Part shown: in pieces, positions 53,207-64,000 of the stretch
How the letters are laid out: every line of letters starts with the position of its first letter
Numbering within the stretch: position 1 is the first letter of the stretch
NCBI GenBank assembly: GCA_028583405.1
Contig: CM053249.1
Coordinates: forward strand, 41,445,499-41,509,498
Reading direction: 5' to 3'
Length of the DNA: 64,000 nt
Source: Pogonophryne albipinna
Lineage: Eukaryota; Chordata; Actinopteri; Perciformes; Artedidraconidae
Program-made: the position numbers and the translations under genes
The notes under the pieces: model-generated
The model's database searches: none
Told to the model about the DNA's origin: nothing
Seen by the model: the letters and a program-made list of their open reading frames with translations, nothing else

Positions 53207-54948
53207 TAGTTCAAGTCAGAAAGGACTGCCTTTCAAACTGAACTGTGAAGAAGTCTTGCTCTAATTTCCTTGACTCGAGGACTCTCCTTCACACTTCCAA
53301 CATCAATGCCATACACGGTTGTCTGGATGAATGTGTAGAAATTGCATAGTGCTTCATCATAAGACACAGCAAAAGCAAAATGTGCCTTGAAGAGCTCGTC
53401 AAAGGCAGCAACTCCAGTCTGCGTCTTACAGGGAATGGCCTTTTGGTCCATGACGATGTAGAAATGGTGGATGCTGTCGTTTCTTTCTCCAACACACAGG
53501 AGAAATGGCTGAGCAGGGCCAGTGTCCTTGAGGAAGGTCTCAATGCTTTTCCCGACCTGAGAGAAAGAGATGGACAGCGAATGAATCACAAGGAATAGAA
53601 CTTGGAATTTGGAGTAGAATTAGGATAAAATCTTCAAATGACTGGAAGAGCACAATTATTTTTTCCTTTCACAATTACTTTCAAATTAGGACAAAAGCAG
53701 ATCTTTACAATCTGTTGTTTTCTAAATGGAAATATACATTAAAAACGTTTCTAAGAACATACCCTTAAGAACTTCACCAGGCGACCAGCAGCATCCTTTG
53801 CACTAATCTTGACTCGTGACTTCTTGTCCTTGGATGTTGGCGGCAACAGGTGAAGAAGCAGAAGGATGGCAGCCACCTCACAGTCCCATACTACAGACAA
53901 ATAATTTACACCATTTCAATTACTTGAATGACTTTACCAATATTATCTCATGTTTGAGCCTATTTTTCACAGATCATTGATGCTTTATATGTTGTGTTTT
54001 TAGAATAATGATTGATAATAGATGGACCTGAGTCTCCCCAGAAGTTGTTTTCCATATCGCATTAATTTAATATTGTATAAAAAAACTGGCCAGCAGTTAT
54101 GTTAAGTACATGGGATTTGGAGCAAAGCAGCCAAAACATGAAAAGCCAATACTTTAGATTAGATAGGGAACACAGTGAATGCTCTATGTGTAAACTGAAG
54201 ACACCAATTTACACTTACCACCATCATCAGATTCTTGTTGTGCAGACAAAAGAAGCTCATCCACGTGCAAACTTCGAGGATGATTTTTGCAATCTGCAAT
54301 GATCCTCGGTTTAAAGAACGTTGGCCATTTCGCAAGAAATTTACCAGAGACTTCCTCGCCAAAGAGCATAGTGAAGTCTTGTTCAATCTTAAACACAAAA
54401 CATGACAGGGAAAACTACATTAGTGAGCAAAAAAATGAACTACCACAAAGCTTTTAAAAAGTCGTTATTTCTTACCAAGCCTGATGTGTCCAGGAATCTT
54501 GGAAAAAGGTCTAGGACAGTGGAGGCTGTGGCTCGGTCTTGAACAACCTTTTGTCTTTGCTGAAATGTTGCCTTCATTTTGTCTTGGACCAGGGTTATGT
54601 CACTTGAGTGCCTCATTACCGACATAGCTTCATTGCCTTCATCACCTGATAACTGCCTCACAGGTGAATGCATGCTGCGATGAGTCTTAGGTCCACCTTG
54701 AAAAGAGACCTTGGATTTCTCGATTTCTTGAGCCGAGTTGCGCTGCACAGTTTTCAGCCTCTATGCCAGGTAACCAGAACCACTCTGGTGATCATAGAAA
54801 TACTCCTGTTGATTGAATTAAAAGTTAATCCATCACCTGGTTAAGATCAAGGAATTATCCTAAACATGACCTGTGTCATGTTTGTTCAATTTAATGCATG
54901 TAAGAGCTGTGGCATGGTTATGGGTTAAATAATTCAACTGTTACTTAA

Positions 54949-56985
54949 CCTCTTAAGCCCGAGGGTCCCCCCAGGGGACCCCTCCCACCGTTTTTTTATG
55001 AGACTATGTCTCAGGGCTTCTTAACATTTATGAAACTATTAATGTTCCATACCCTTTTAACGCTAAGAAACTCAGCTAACTGACAATGTGAACCATTTTT
55101 AGCTAAAAGAAACACAAGAGTAATACCAAGCCTTTGAATTAGCATGGAGCGAAAAAATGCTAAGTAATGCTAACGGAATTTGCACAGCACTCACGGTAGA
55201 AATGCCCTTATTACTTATCGTAACTGCACAAACAAGATATACGATTTATAGCCGAGACTCCACAGATTCCACACATGTAATATCATCACTGTAGGACCCC
55301 GAATTGCGGAGCTATCAGCCAGAAAAGAGAAAGTAAACAACATCCGGTTTCAAAAATATTACAATAATTTCGTCTTACCTTTTTTGATTTGTGATCAAAA
55401 GTTGTGTTCACCGGAATAAAAACGCCGCTCAAGGTTAATCCAATGTCTTTGTGTCACGTAGAAATTTTGACTGATAATCCTTCATCATATTTATGGCAAT
55501 ATACTGGGTATAAAGTTTCGCCGTCCAGGCGTGCACTTTTAGATATGCTTTGTCCGTTTCTCTATTACGTCCGCTATGGTAATGTTTACGTTGATTTGGG
55601 AACTGCCCATCGATTCTATTGGTTCTGATGGTTAAGAAAAAGGTGTAAATCACACGAATCGACCAATGGGTTCCAGAGATATGGTCCTGCGTAAAGTATA
55701 AAGAATGCCAGCCAGTTTACGTACATTACGCAGCTGACTTCATTTATTGTTTACTACCTAACAACAGGCATTACAACAGGACACAGAGCGCACGGAGGAC
55801 AGAGCGGACAGCAGATAACGGAATTGCAGTTTTATTGCTTATAGATTATCAGAACATTTCAAAGGGGACACAGCCACATTGGATATTAACCTATGGATTA
55901 ACTACATCATCGTTTTGATCGTTTTAATGCCATTGAAGACCAGTTTAGACCAGGCAAAGACGAAGGTAAGCCATTAGCCTAGCGCATGCTAGTACCTAAC
56001 TCCACTTGTTTTGATGTACGTTTTTGTTGATAACGTCGCAAGTTTGTATCTTTCAGTGTTGAGGTGGGCACCGTTAGATTCTGTGTCTTTACGATCAAAA
56101 ACGATGTGTTGGATGTGCAGCTAGGATAAGTAATAAGGGAGCTAGGATAAGTAATAAGGGAGCTAGGAGTGATTTTCGGTGCAGTAATAGGTTAGCATTT
56201 TTCGCTCGGGGCTAATTCAGATGCTCACTGTTAGCATTGTGTTTTTTTTGAAAAAATAAATGAAAAAGATCAGTTAAATGAGTTTTTCCCCGTTATATGG
56301 ATATAAAATATTCATAGTTTATTAAATAGTAAGGTTCCTTAGACGTTGTTTCCTGCAAATGACGCGATTTCGGTCCGTGGGGCCTATAAGTGCTATATAA
56401 ATAAACTTGCCTTGCCTAAGAGGATAACAGAGTATGTTCTTATATTTTATTTTTATTTTTTATTTTTTTCACAACAGTTGTATTTGGATGGAATGAATAC
56501 CTATAGTGAAAATTCAAAGTAATAAAATTATTTTTACAGTGAAAAAGTTCAAATGGAACCGATGGTTCCCAAATTACCCAGAGGTGAGTCCGCCTGGACT
56601 TTATTTTTCTAAACCTCTCTAAAAAGGTCTTTAACTTGTTTTGCATCAATCTTGATACAGGGTACTTATTATATGTTATAGTTTGGATTCCTAAAGCTTT
56701 TAGTCTACTAACCCATCATTCAAGGGTGGTTTTTACTATAAGTAATGGGTATTTTTTAGGCGGACATTAGAATTTACATGTTTTTACTATGCTCCATCTG
56801 AATTTACTTTAAAATAAAAACATCTATATTGATTCTGACACTTCTACATCCAACTCACAGATGTAACCTTGCTTTGAGAGAAAAGATGATTAATTTACCC
56901 CTTTTAGAAGTGAAGATATAGTCTTTGTTGTGTTAGTGGCATTTTCGAGCCTGAAACCTGAAAAACAGGCTCAGGGCTTAAGAGG
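54949..56985 (+). mobile_element. TTAA-type DNA transposon, copy 2
   Basis: Flanked by TTAA (54945-54948 and 56986-56989), with ends CCTCTTAAGCCC and GGGCTTAAGAGG, 2037 bp. It is nearly collinear with copy 1 at 17747-21665 but lacks the hAT. It carries the same promoter-like start, ATG exon and donor, and AATAAA. It has a T-rich tract instead of pure poly-T near 56445. No transposase ORF. Confidence 0.9.
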
Positions 56986-56989
56986 TTAA

Positions 56990-58075
56990 ATACTCGGCCC
57001 CCTCCTCTTCATCATCTACATGCTCCCCCTTGGTCAGATTCTCCGCCAATACAACCTGGACTTTCACTGTTACGCTGACGACACACAGATTTACCTCAGC
57101 ACCAAATCCCCCCACAACCCCCCCCCCCCCCTCACCCACATCGAATCCTGTCTGACTGCAATAAAATCCTGGATGCAACATAACTTCCTCAAACTCAACG
57201 GCAGTAAAACTGAACTCCTCCTCATCGGCTCCAAATCCACCCTCAGCAAAACCCCCAACCTGACAGTCACCATTGATGGCACCCCTGTTTCCCCCTCCAC
57301 CCAGGCACGCAAACCTTGGCGTTATATTTGACCCCACCCTCTCCCTCGAGCCCCACATCCGTCAAGTTGTAAAAACCTCATTTTTCCACCTCCGCAATAT
57401 TGCCAAACTCCGTCCCTCTCTCACCCGCCCTGCAGCTGAGCGACTCATTCACGCCTTCATCTCCTCCCGCCTTGACTATTGCAACTCCCTCCTCTACGGC
57501 ATCAGCTCCACCTCCCTCAATAGACTCCAGCGTGTCCAGAATGCAGCCGCCAGACTCCTCACCCACACCAAATCATGGGATCACATCACCCCGGTCCTCA
57601 AAGAACTCCACTGGCTCCCCGTTTCACACCGCATCCATTACAAACTCCTGGTCCTGACTTACAAAGCCCTCCACCATGTGGCCGCCCCCTACCTCACTGA
57701 CCTCCTCATCCTCTACCAACAACCCCGGTCCCTCAGATCCACCTCAGCCGGTTTGCTTTCCATCCCCAAGGCCAAACTCCGGAGCTTCGGGGACAGAGCC
57801 TTCTCTGTGGCAGCCCCGAAGCTCTGGAACTCCCTCCCCCAAGACCTCCGTGAGTCTGAGTCCCTCACCCTGTTATAGTCCCGCCTCAAAACCCACCTCT
57901 TCAACTCTGTATCCATAAGCCCCCCCCCCTCTCAACCAACTTCCTCCTGACTGCTTTTCTGTTTTGTTTTGTTTCTTTGTGGTTTTGTTTTGTTTGTCTA
58001 CCCTCCCTCCCAAATGTAAAGCGTCTTTGGGTTCAAGAAAAGCGCTATAGAAATAAAATGTATTATTATAGCAGA
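56990..58075 (+). pseudogene. L2-type LINE 3' half
   Basis: It begins mid-RT directly after the TTAA element (L-G-P-L-L-F-I-I-Y, then C-Y-A-D-D-T-Q-I-Y). It shifts frame near 57310, after which L-G-V-I-F-D, S-R-L-D-Y-C-N-S-L-L and L-H-W-L-P-V to W-N-S-L-P-Q continue to a premature stop near 57876. The 3' UTR ends GTAAAGCGTCTTTGGGTTC, AAAGCGCTATAGAAATAAA and an ATT tail. C-runs near 57120 and 57920 are low-complexity. Confidence 0.85.
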
Positions 58076-58261
58076 AAGTAATATATTAGCTAACAAAAAG
58101 CATATTAATATCAATACTTACATAACCATTCTTTGAATCGGGGTCTTTTAAATTTGGGAACAACGTTGTAATGCCAAGTGCGTAGGTAATGTGGACATGG
58201 GCTGGAGGGATCCTCCTGAGAAGAAACAAATGTATTACAAATATTTATAAAGACAGAAAAT

Positions 58262-60440
58262 GTCGAGGCTCTGTGACCAGAGCCTCGAGCACCAGCGGCA
58301 GGTCCCACTGTGGGGTGGAGGTGTGCACTACTGGGCGCAGCCTCCTGACCCCGTGTAAAAACCGCAACATCAGTGGATGAGAAAAGGCTGACCTGCCGTT
58401 GAATCCCTCATGACAGGACGAGATGGCTGCTGCATACACTTTACAGTAGAATGAGCAAGTCCTCTGTCCACCAGTAACTGTAAAAAGAACAAAATAGAAC
58501 CCAACTCACAATATAGGGGCACTATTTTCCGCTCCTCACACCATCGCTGGAATCCCAGCCACTTCGGCCTGTAACAGGCTGTGGTGGATCCCGCTCTAGC
58601 TGCCTGGATAGACTGAATAACGCTGTCAGACAATCCACCCTGTCTCAGCCTGTCCCTCTCAGGAGCCAAGCCTGGAGAGGACGGCCCAGAGTGGGTAACG
58701 CCCCGATTGCACCTGCCTCTTGAGACATCGCCCCCCAGAACTGGGGAATCGCCCAGGGCTGGCCCATCTTCATCTGTGTCATCTCTGAGTACCACGGAGC
58801 CCCGACGCGATCCGGCGCTACCAGAATGACTGCCAGACGTTCTCGCCTCACTCTCCCCAGGAGAGGGAGAATGAGACGCAGCGGTGGAAAGGCGTATAGC
58901 AGCTTCCTTGGCCATGGCTCGTGTGCAAACGCATCCACCCCTAAAGGCGAGTCGTCGCTCAGGGCCATGGAGAACCACAGGGCACAGTGGCTGTTGCGCC
59001 GGCTGGCGAACAGATCCACTTCTGCTCTCCCGAACTGGGCCCAGATCTGCTTCACCACCACTGGGTGGAGCGTCCATTCGCCTGGCAGGGGGCCGCCCCT
59101 CAACATGAGGTCGGCCCCCCTGTTCTCCAGTACCGGGATATGGAGGGCTCTCAGAGATACCACCACCTCTGAAGCCCATAACCACAGCCTCTCCGCTGTG
59201 GCAAACAAGGCGGCGGAGCGGACTCCGCCTTTCCTGTTGATATAAGCCACTGTGGTGCTGTTGTCACTCCTGACCATTACATGTCTCCCTTGAATTAGGG
59301 GCATGCAATGCTGGAGGACTAACACTACCGCCCGTAGCTCTGTCGTGTTTCTGTTAGAGACCAGCGCCCACCTATAGCCCTCTTCAGGCAGGTCCCTCCC
59401 CATCCTGTTCCCGTGAACACTGTGATGTAGGAGGTTACCCGTCCCAGTGGAGACCCCCCAGAACCGGAGGTTGCCCTCCACTTGCCGCCGTTTGTGCCTC
59501 TTGGGATCCAAACGCAGGCTGGAGAACCACCTCTGCAGGCGGCGCATATGCAGTAACCCCTGCGGGACCACAATGTGAGCAGCCGTCATGAAACTCAAAG
59601 TCTGCATCGAACACCACTCCCAACTACAACGCGTGAGGTGAGGTATGGGGGTGCTCTTTTTTCAATTGATCGCAAAGCCTAATTTGTTTAGGTGTGTGAT
59701 CAATTGTGCTGTGCAAAGCATTGCCTGTTCCCGGGACCCAGCCATGACTATGAGGTCGTCTAGGTAAAAGAAAAACTCTCATGCCGTGGGCGCGCAGCGG
59801 TTGAAGCGCAGTGGCCACACATTTACTGAACGTGCGTGGGGATAGGGAGTAGCCGAACGGTACTCTGTTGTACTCATAGGCTATCCCCTGGAAGGCAAAA
59901 CGCAGACACTTTCTGTGCTCCGGAGCAATTTCCACATGAAAGTATGCATCTTTCAGGTCGATGGTGGTCAACCAATCGCCCGGTTTGCACTAGCCCCATT
60001 AACTGTTTTATAGTTAACATGTGGAATTTTCTGCAGGCAATGTAGCGATTCGGGCTGCTGAGATCTAGAATAGATCTGAATTCCCCTGTCTTCCTGAGAA
60101 CGGGAAGTACATGGAATAAAGATCATTTTCCCTGCGCTGAGGGTGCACAACAGACACAGCCTGTTTCTGTACCAGAGACTGAATCTCTGCTGAGAGGAAA
60201 CACATCTCCTCCTGGGAAGACAGATTTCCTCTAGCATGCCCATAAAAGGAGGTCGGACGCTGCAAAACTGGAGTGAATAGCCCCGTTTCAGCGTCCTGTC
60301 CATCCACTTTGTTAGTACACAGCTGAGTTTCAATTCCCCATAACATTGTGTTAATGGACAAGCCCTCAGCTGTGGGGCCGCAGCTATAAAGCTGTGATAC
60401 TCTCTGGTGACCCGTTCCGCCGCAACTCCCCGTGAAGGGA
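58262..60440 (-). pseudogene. DIRS1-like retrotransposon: RT, RNase H, tyrosine recombinase
   Basis: On the minus strand, about 59985-60330 holds the start of RT (R-T-L-K-R-G-Y). 59624-59971 has L-K-D-A-Y-F-H-V and P-F-G-Y-S-L-S-P, then a frameshift before Y-L-D-D-L near 59765. 58645-59607 encodes connection and DIRS-type RNase H (T-E-L-R-A-V, R-S-D-N-S-T-T-V-A-Y, V-D-L-F-A-S). A second frame from about 58690 starts the tyrosine recombinase N domain (S-T-T-A-C-Y, W-L-G-F-Q-R-W-C), and a third carries A-A-A-I-S-S-C-H near 58435. The recombinase catalytic region is missing beyond 58262. Several frameshifts make it inactive. Confidence 0.85.
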
Positions 60441-61360
60441 AGATTTGCCCATGGCCTTATGAAACAAAAATATATTGTAATATATTGGTAAATATAATAC
60501 AATATATATGTCCGGAGCTTTGTGAACATTCAATTTCGAAGATTTTCGATGTTACAGTCAACTGAAGTCGACCCAAAACAGCCAAAAATAGCGGACCATT
60601 AGATCGCTAACATTTAGCATAAGTTAATGGAGTTTAACATAGCGGAAATTAGCATCGCGGCTAACGGACCATTTCTGACTGGTGAAGATGATGAGCTGGT
60701 TAAGTAATGTAACCACAGTTAGCCTATGTGTTCTGATGTTAGTAACTATGTAAGCTAACATTAGTTAGGCTATGTGTTGTGGACTAATGCATTCAAGTTA
60801 GTTCACATTTTAGTTGTTATTGCCCCTGCTGACAATTGTGTGGATAATATGTAGCCTATACAGTCAATGGAATTTCACATTTTGCTCTCCAATGTATGTT
60901 ATTTTAATGTTGACCCATAATACTATAACTATATATTTTACAGGAGCATTGTTGAAATGCATAGGTTGACACACGTCAAGAGGACAGAGGAGCCAGATCA
61001 CAGTGGTGAGGAACGCACTGTCATTTCATTTCACTGTAATTTTTAAAGTTTTGACATATCACTTTATTCACTATTCAGCTTAGTTATTTATTCAGTTATT
61101 TTATTACTGGTACTGCTAATTGCACTATGAGTATTGTTGTATATTGTGTATACGTATGTATTTACTACTACTACTTACAAAATTGAGGGTTGTAGCTTTA
61201 TGTCAGTGCATGTTTCAGGGTTTTTCTATGCCTTTGTTCATCTAAATTCTAATACTCATAGGCGACTACAACTCCTGCCGATGCTGAGGCCCAGTTCTCC
61301 CTTCCCACCACCCCAGGCTCATTGTGCTAGGTAAAACTTTCATTCAATAAAAGTAGTCTT
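60441..61360. other. Gene-poor interval with possible exon fragments
   Basis: 60459-60513 is the AT-rich repeat also seen at 29290. On the plus strand, 60944-61003 is bounded by an ACAG acceptor and a GTGAG donor and encodes about 20 residues (H-R-L-T-H-V-K-R-T-E-E-P). A second candidate begins at about 61262. Neither was recognised. The rest is non-coding. Confidence 0.3.
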
Positions 61361-61364
61361 TTAA

Positions 61365-61746
61365 AGGTGGGGTAGGTAATTTTGGAGAAACCAGCTCGAG
61401 TGCGCTAGAATTTGAAAATACACAGCCGGAAAAAATCTGCCACTTCCTTACAGAGCCCCTCCTCCAACACACACGAACGCGCACATGACCAATGAGGGCA
61501 CGAGATAAGTTTGCGCACAGATGGAAGGCTGACAGGCAGGTAGGCCATCCAGTTACTTTAGCCGGGCCGGCTCAGATGATTGGTCGTGCTTTTTAATATA
61601 CTACGGCTTCCACAGATGACATTTTTTTATGGATTTTTTGTCAAAGCACTTAAGATATTCATTGCTATCGGGATGTTAAGAGCATTCCATGGAATATAAC
61701 AAAACGTGTATCTCGAGCCGGTTTCTCAAACTTCCCTACCCCACCT
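61365..61746. mobile_element. TTAA MITE, copy 2 (longer form)
   Basis: Flanked by TTAA (61361-61364 and 61747-61750), with ends AGGTGGGGTAGG and CCTACCCCACCT. It contains the roughly 95 bases (about 61573-61667) missing from the copy at 18050-18336. Confidence 0.9.
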
Positions 61747-61750
61747 TTAA

Positions 61751-64000
61751 AGATGAATGCAATTACATTTTAAAACGTTTTAAACAGAACTGTTACAGAT
61801 GCAGATGCTTGGTCCAAATTCCATAAAACATACCAACCAGTAGCGCCACACTCAGACGAAAATGTACCAAGCCTATTCTTCCACTATTTGCATTCCCACA
61901 TTATTCACCAAGCCAGCCCATGCTTTAATATAGATATTATGGATATTGTTATAATTCCTGCTGTCTTTTGTGAACTTCTAATTATTTGTAATTGTTCTGT
62001 TCCACAGATGCTGTAGCAAACCACCATCCAGGGATCAAGACAAGACAAGACAAGACAAGTTAAATTCATTCCTCACTTATTCTGACAATGTACTTAACCC
62101 CAAATAAAATAACCCAATAAAAGGAGTTGTTAAATAATAGTGAAGTCACGTTGTAATAAAAATAACTCATCTCTCTCGAGTTTTCTTTTTGAGCTTTGCT
62201 AAAAGCCACTGTGTCAAGTGTCCATCTTGGGTTGCCGTCCGGACTTGTCCAATATGGCGGACCATCTTGCACATGCGCAGTACCGATCGGGCAGGGGGAC
62301 GGATCGGGTAGTGACAACGGGGTACCAGATGTGTTCGGGTGTATTTCCGTCGGATCCGTCATCCGTCATATCCGTTATATTGTACGGCAACTCACCTCCC
62401 TCTGCTCCCAGCGCTCTGCTGCCACACATCGGCCGTCTGAGGAACTGCAGCCGGAGGAACTCGGGACAGCTTGTTATGTGTGGGGTCCTATGGTGGGGTC
62501 CCAAAACTGACACGGGAAATAGATTTAAAAGAAAGAAATAATAATAATAATATTAATAATAGGAACAGTGAAATACAATAGAAATTAATACTAATTTAAG
62601 TATGACACATTTATGTACTAATTTGTATTTATTGATCTGGAGCTATCTGTTTGTCAGTATATCTCATTTACTTTCCCTATTCATTTATTTTTTCATATTT
62701 TTGCATGTATTTATTTACACATTTGGACCATTTTTATATTTATGTACTTGTGCACATAAATAATGTTTCTAATTATTTACAATTAAAAAATATATATATT
62801 CTGCGTTACTTTAGCCAACACTTTTATAAGGCCACTAGATTAGATAATTACGAAATGTGTAGATAGAATACATATCTTTCAGGTTGTTATTTTGTCATTA
62901 TGTTTAATGTTTTATTTACCTTTTAGTATTTTTTCTCAACTAAAAAGGAATTCTTTAAAACTCCAACAATGTGTTTATTTATTTTAAGATTTAAATAATG
63001 ACACAATAGGTTTTTTTTGGATGTTAAGAATCCTTGAAGACCACACTGAACATAATGTAGGTAGTTTCTTTGTTTAACTCTAGTTTTCATCTAATGCCAA
63101 ATGTAACTCCACATATTCAAACAGAGGACATTCAGAGGAAGGGTAAAAACATTGAGATAATAAACAAGCATCAATCTTTTGTTCACATCCAGTTTTATTT
63201 GAGAATTGGATATTTCAAAATGTTCCTACAGATACACCATCATCACTAGAGAAGGGACACAGGGTGTGGTATTAGTAGCTACGTTTACATTCAGTTGGCA
63301 CAAACCACTAGGATTTACAAAACAGCTGTCGTATTATGGCTGCACGGAAACAAAAACAATACAAGGTGATCTGTTTCAACAAACACAGTAGCATCGTATG
63401 TCTGCACGTCTTTATCCACAAATGGGTTGGGAGGGTTACTTTGTAAATGTAATCAGTTACTTATTACTGAATACATGGCTCTGAAAGTAATCCGAATACA
63501 GTTACAGTTACGTGTCTTAAAAAAGTAATCAGATTACTTTTAGATTACTTTTGGATTACTTTCTTTTTCCATCACAGATGGGTATGTTTTGGTGAACAGG
63601 AGACACAAAAAGCAAAAGGAAACTGAACGTGTTTTTACTGTTTTAATGGCTTATCAAGAGCACAACTGAAACATAACATCTGAAACGATGTAACAACATA
63701 ATACACTTGTTGGGGATGCAGCTTGGGATGTGAGGAGTGAGGGACACGGCTTAGAACGGGCGTGTCGCCTTCTGTCCTGCCAGTGTTGGCAGGACATGAA
63801 TTAAAATGTCGAACTCGAACTTCATTTTAAGGACATGTCGGCCAGGGGTGTAGAGCTATATTTGTTTAAGCACCGGATTGGCAAAACAGGAGCCTCTGTG
63901 CACCAGTCTGCCTTGATCTATGAATTCATGTCTGTGACTCTCGCAGTATCTGCTGCCCACAGCTGTTTTATAGAAGGAAAACTATGGGCTCAGAACAGTC
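61751..64000. other. Non-coding interval to the window end
   Basis: An (ACAAG)4 tract lies near 62039-62060. AT-rich sequence runs at 62520-63200. At 63430-63560 a MITE-like block is rich in GTAATC/AGTTAC and GATTACTTTT motifs. No gene is supported; short frames at 62066-62541 show no domain. Confidence 0.45.

Larger units (their letters stand above)
53233..58215 (-). pseudogene. Companion gene of the C2H2 transposase, 5 visible exons
   Basis: Exons: 58122-58215, 54476-54805, 54219-54387, 53763-53890 and 53233-53556, with GT/AG sites; the last four keep phase. The first has H-Y-L-R-T-W-H-Y then P-K-F-K-R-P-R-F. The second has G-P-K-T-H-R-S-M-H-S-P-V-R and F-P-R-F-L-D. The fourth has L-L-L-H-L-L-P-P. 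The last has A-F-D-E-L-F-K and Y-T-F-I-Q-T-T-V-Y, ending 27 bases before the finger ORF. Function is unknown; it recurs beside the same transposase in my recollection. An in-frame TAG in exon 54476-54805 (about 54763) suggests decay. A TTAA element and an L2 fragment lie in its first visible intron. Confidence 0.6.

Noticed and set aside
58826..59245. Plus-strand R-rich frame
   Set aside because: Antisense to DIRS RNase H.

Overview
The window looks like intergenic or intronic DNA of a ray-finned (teleost) fish, built almost entirely of transposable elements. The reasons are the mixture of L2-type LINEs, DIRS1-like tyrosine-recombinase retrotransposons, Kolobok, hAT and TTAA-type DNA transposons, endogenous retrovirus LTRs and long (CA)n tracts, together with spliced exons. 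Nothing bacterial is visible. The only recognisable conventional host coding piece is one 125-bp axonemal dynein heavy-chain exon at 41150-41274 (minus strand).

Layout, left to right. 1-5820: an endogenous class I retrovirus on the minus strand, cut by the left edge, with integrase, a deleted RNase H region, RT, protease, an in-frame UAG, gag, leader, primer-binding site and LTR. It sits inside an exon of a THAP-domain Kolobok-type transposase gene (5821-9484, minus) whose eight visible exons all splice in frame. 10.3-16.4 kb: hAT elements with clear 8-bp target duplications, a 0.46-kb inverted-repeat pair and an L2 fragment. 17.5-22.5 kb: a four-level nest, namely a solo LTR in a CA tract, a TTAA element in the LTR, a hAT in that, and a small TTAA MITE in the hAT. 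22.9-33 kb: L2 LINEs inserted into or interrupted by other elements, LTR pieces and AT-rich repeats.

33.2-40.9 kb is the most unusual region. Tandem GC-box and octamer-like repeats, split by a near-full-length L2 LINE, lead into a compact intronless cluster of small ORFs on the plus strand. The cluster has closely spaced polyadenylation signals, a repeated promoter-like module and tandem copies of a gene with two PC4-like domains. It looks like an endogenised DNA-virus early region, but the family is not established.

41-50.3 kb: the dynein exon, whose splice acceptor lies in an abutting MITE; a 1.19-kb element made of TCTATAGA-type palindromes; a CXC-domain gene fragment; a hAT MITE; DIRS terminal sequence; and an LTR interrupted by an 825-bp almost perfectly palindromic MITE. 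50.5-58.2 kb: a two-gene DNA transposon on the minus strand (a C2H2-finger DDE-type transposase and a spliced companion gene), interrupted by a second TTAA element and an L2 fragment. 58.2-60.4 kb: a DIRS1-like element (RT, RNase H, tyrosine recombinase, minus). 60.4-64 kb: non-coding repeats.

The genes do not form a host pathway. They are mostly selfish-element enzymes, and the order of insertions can be read from the nesting. Family names rest on recognised motifs, not on database searches.
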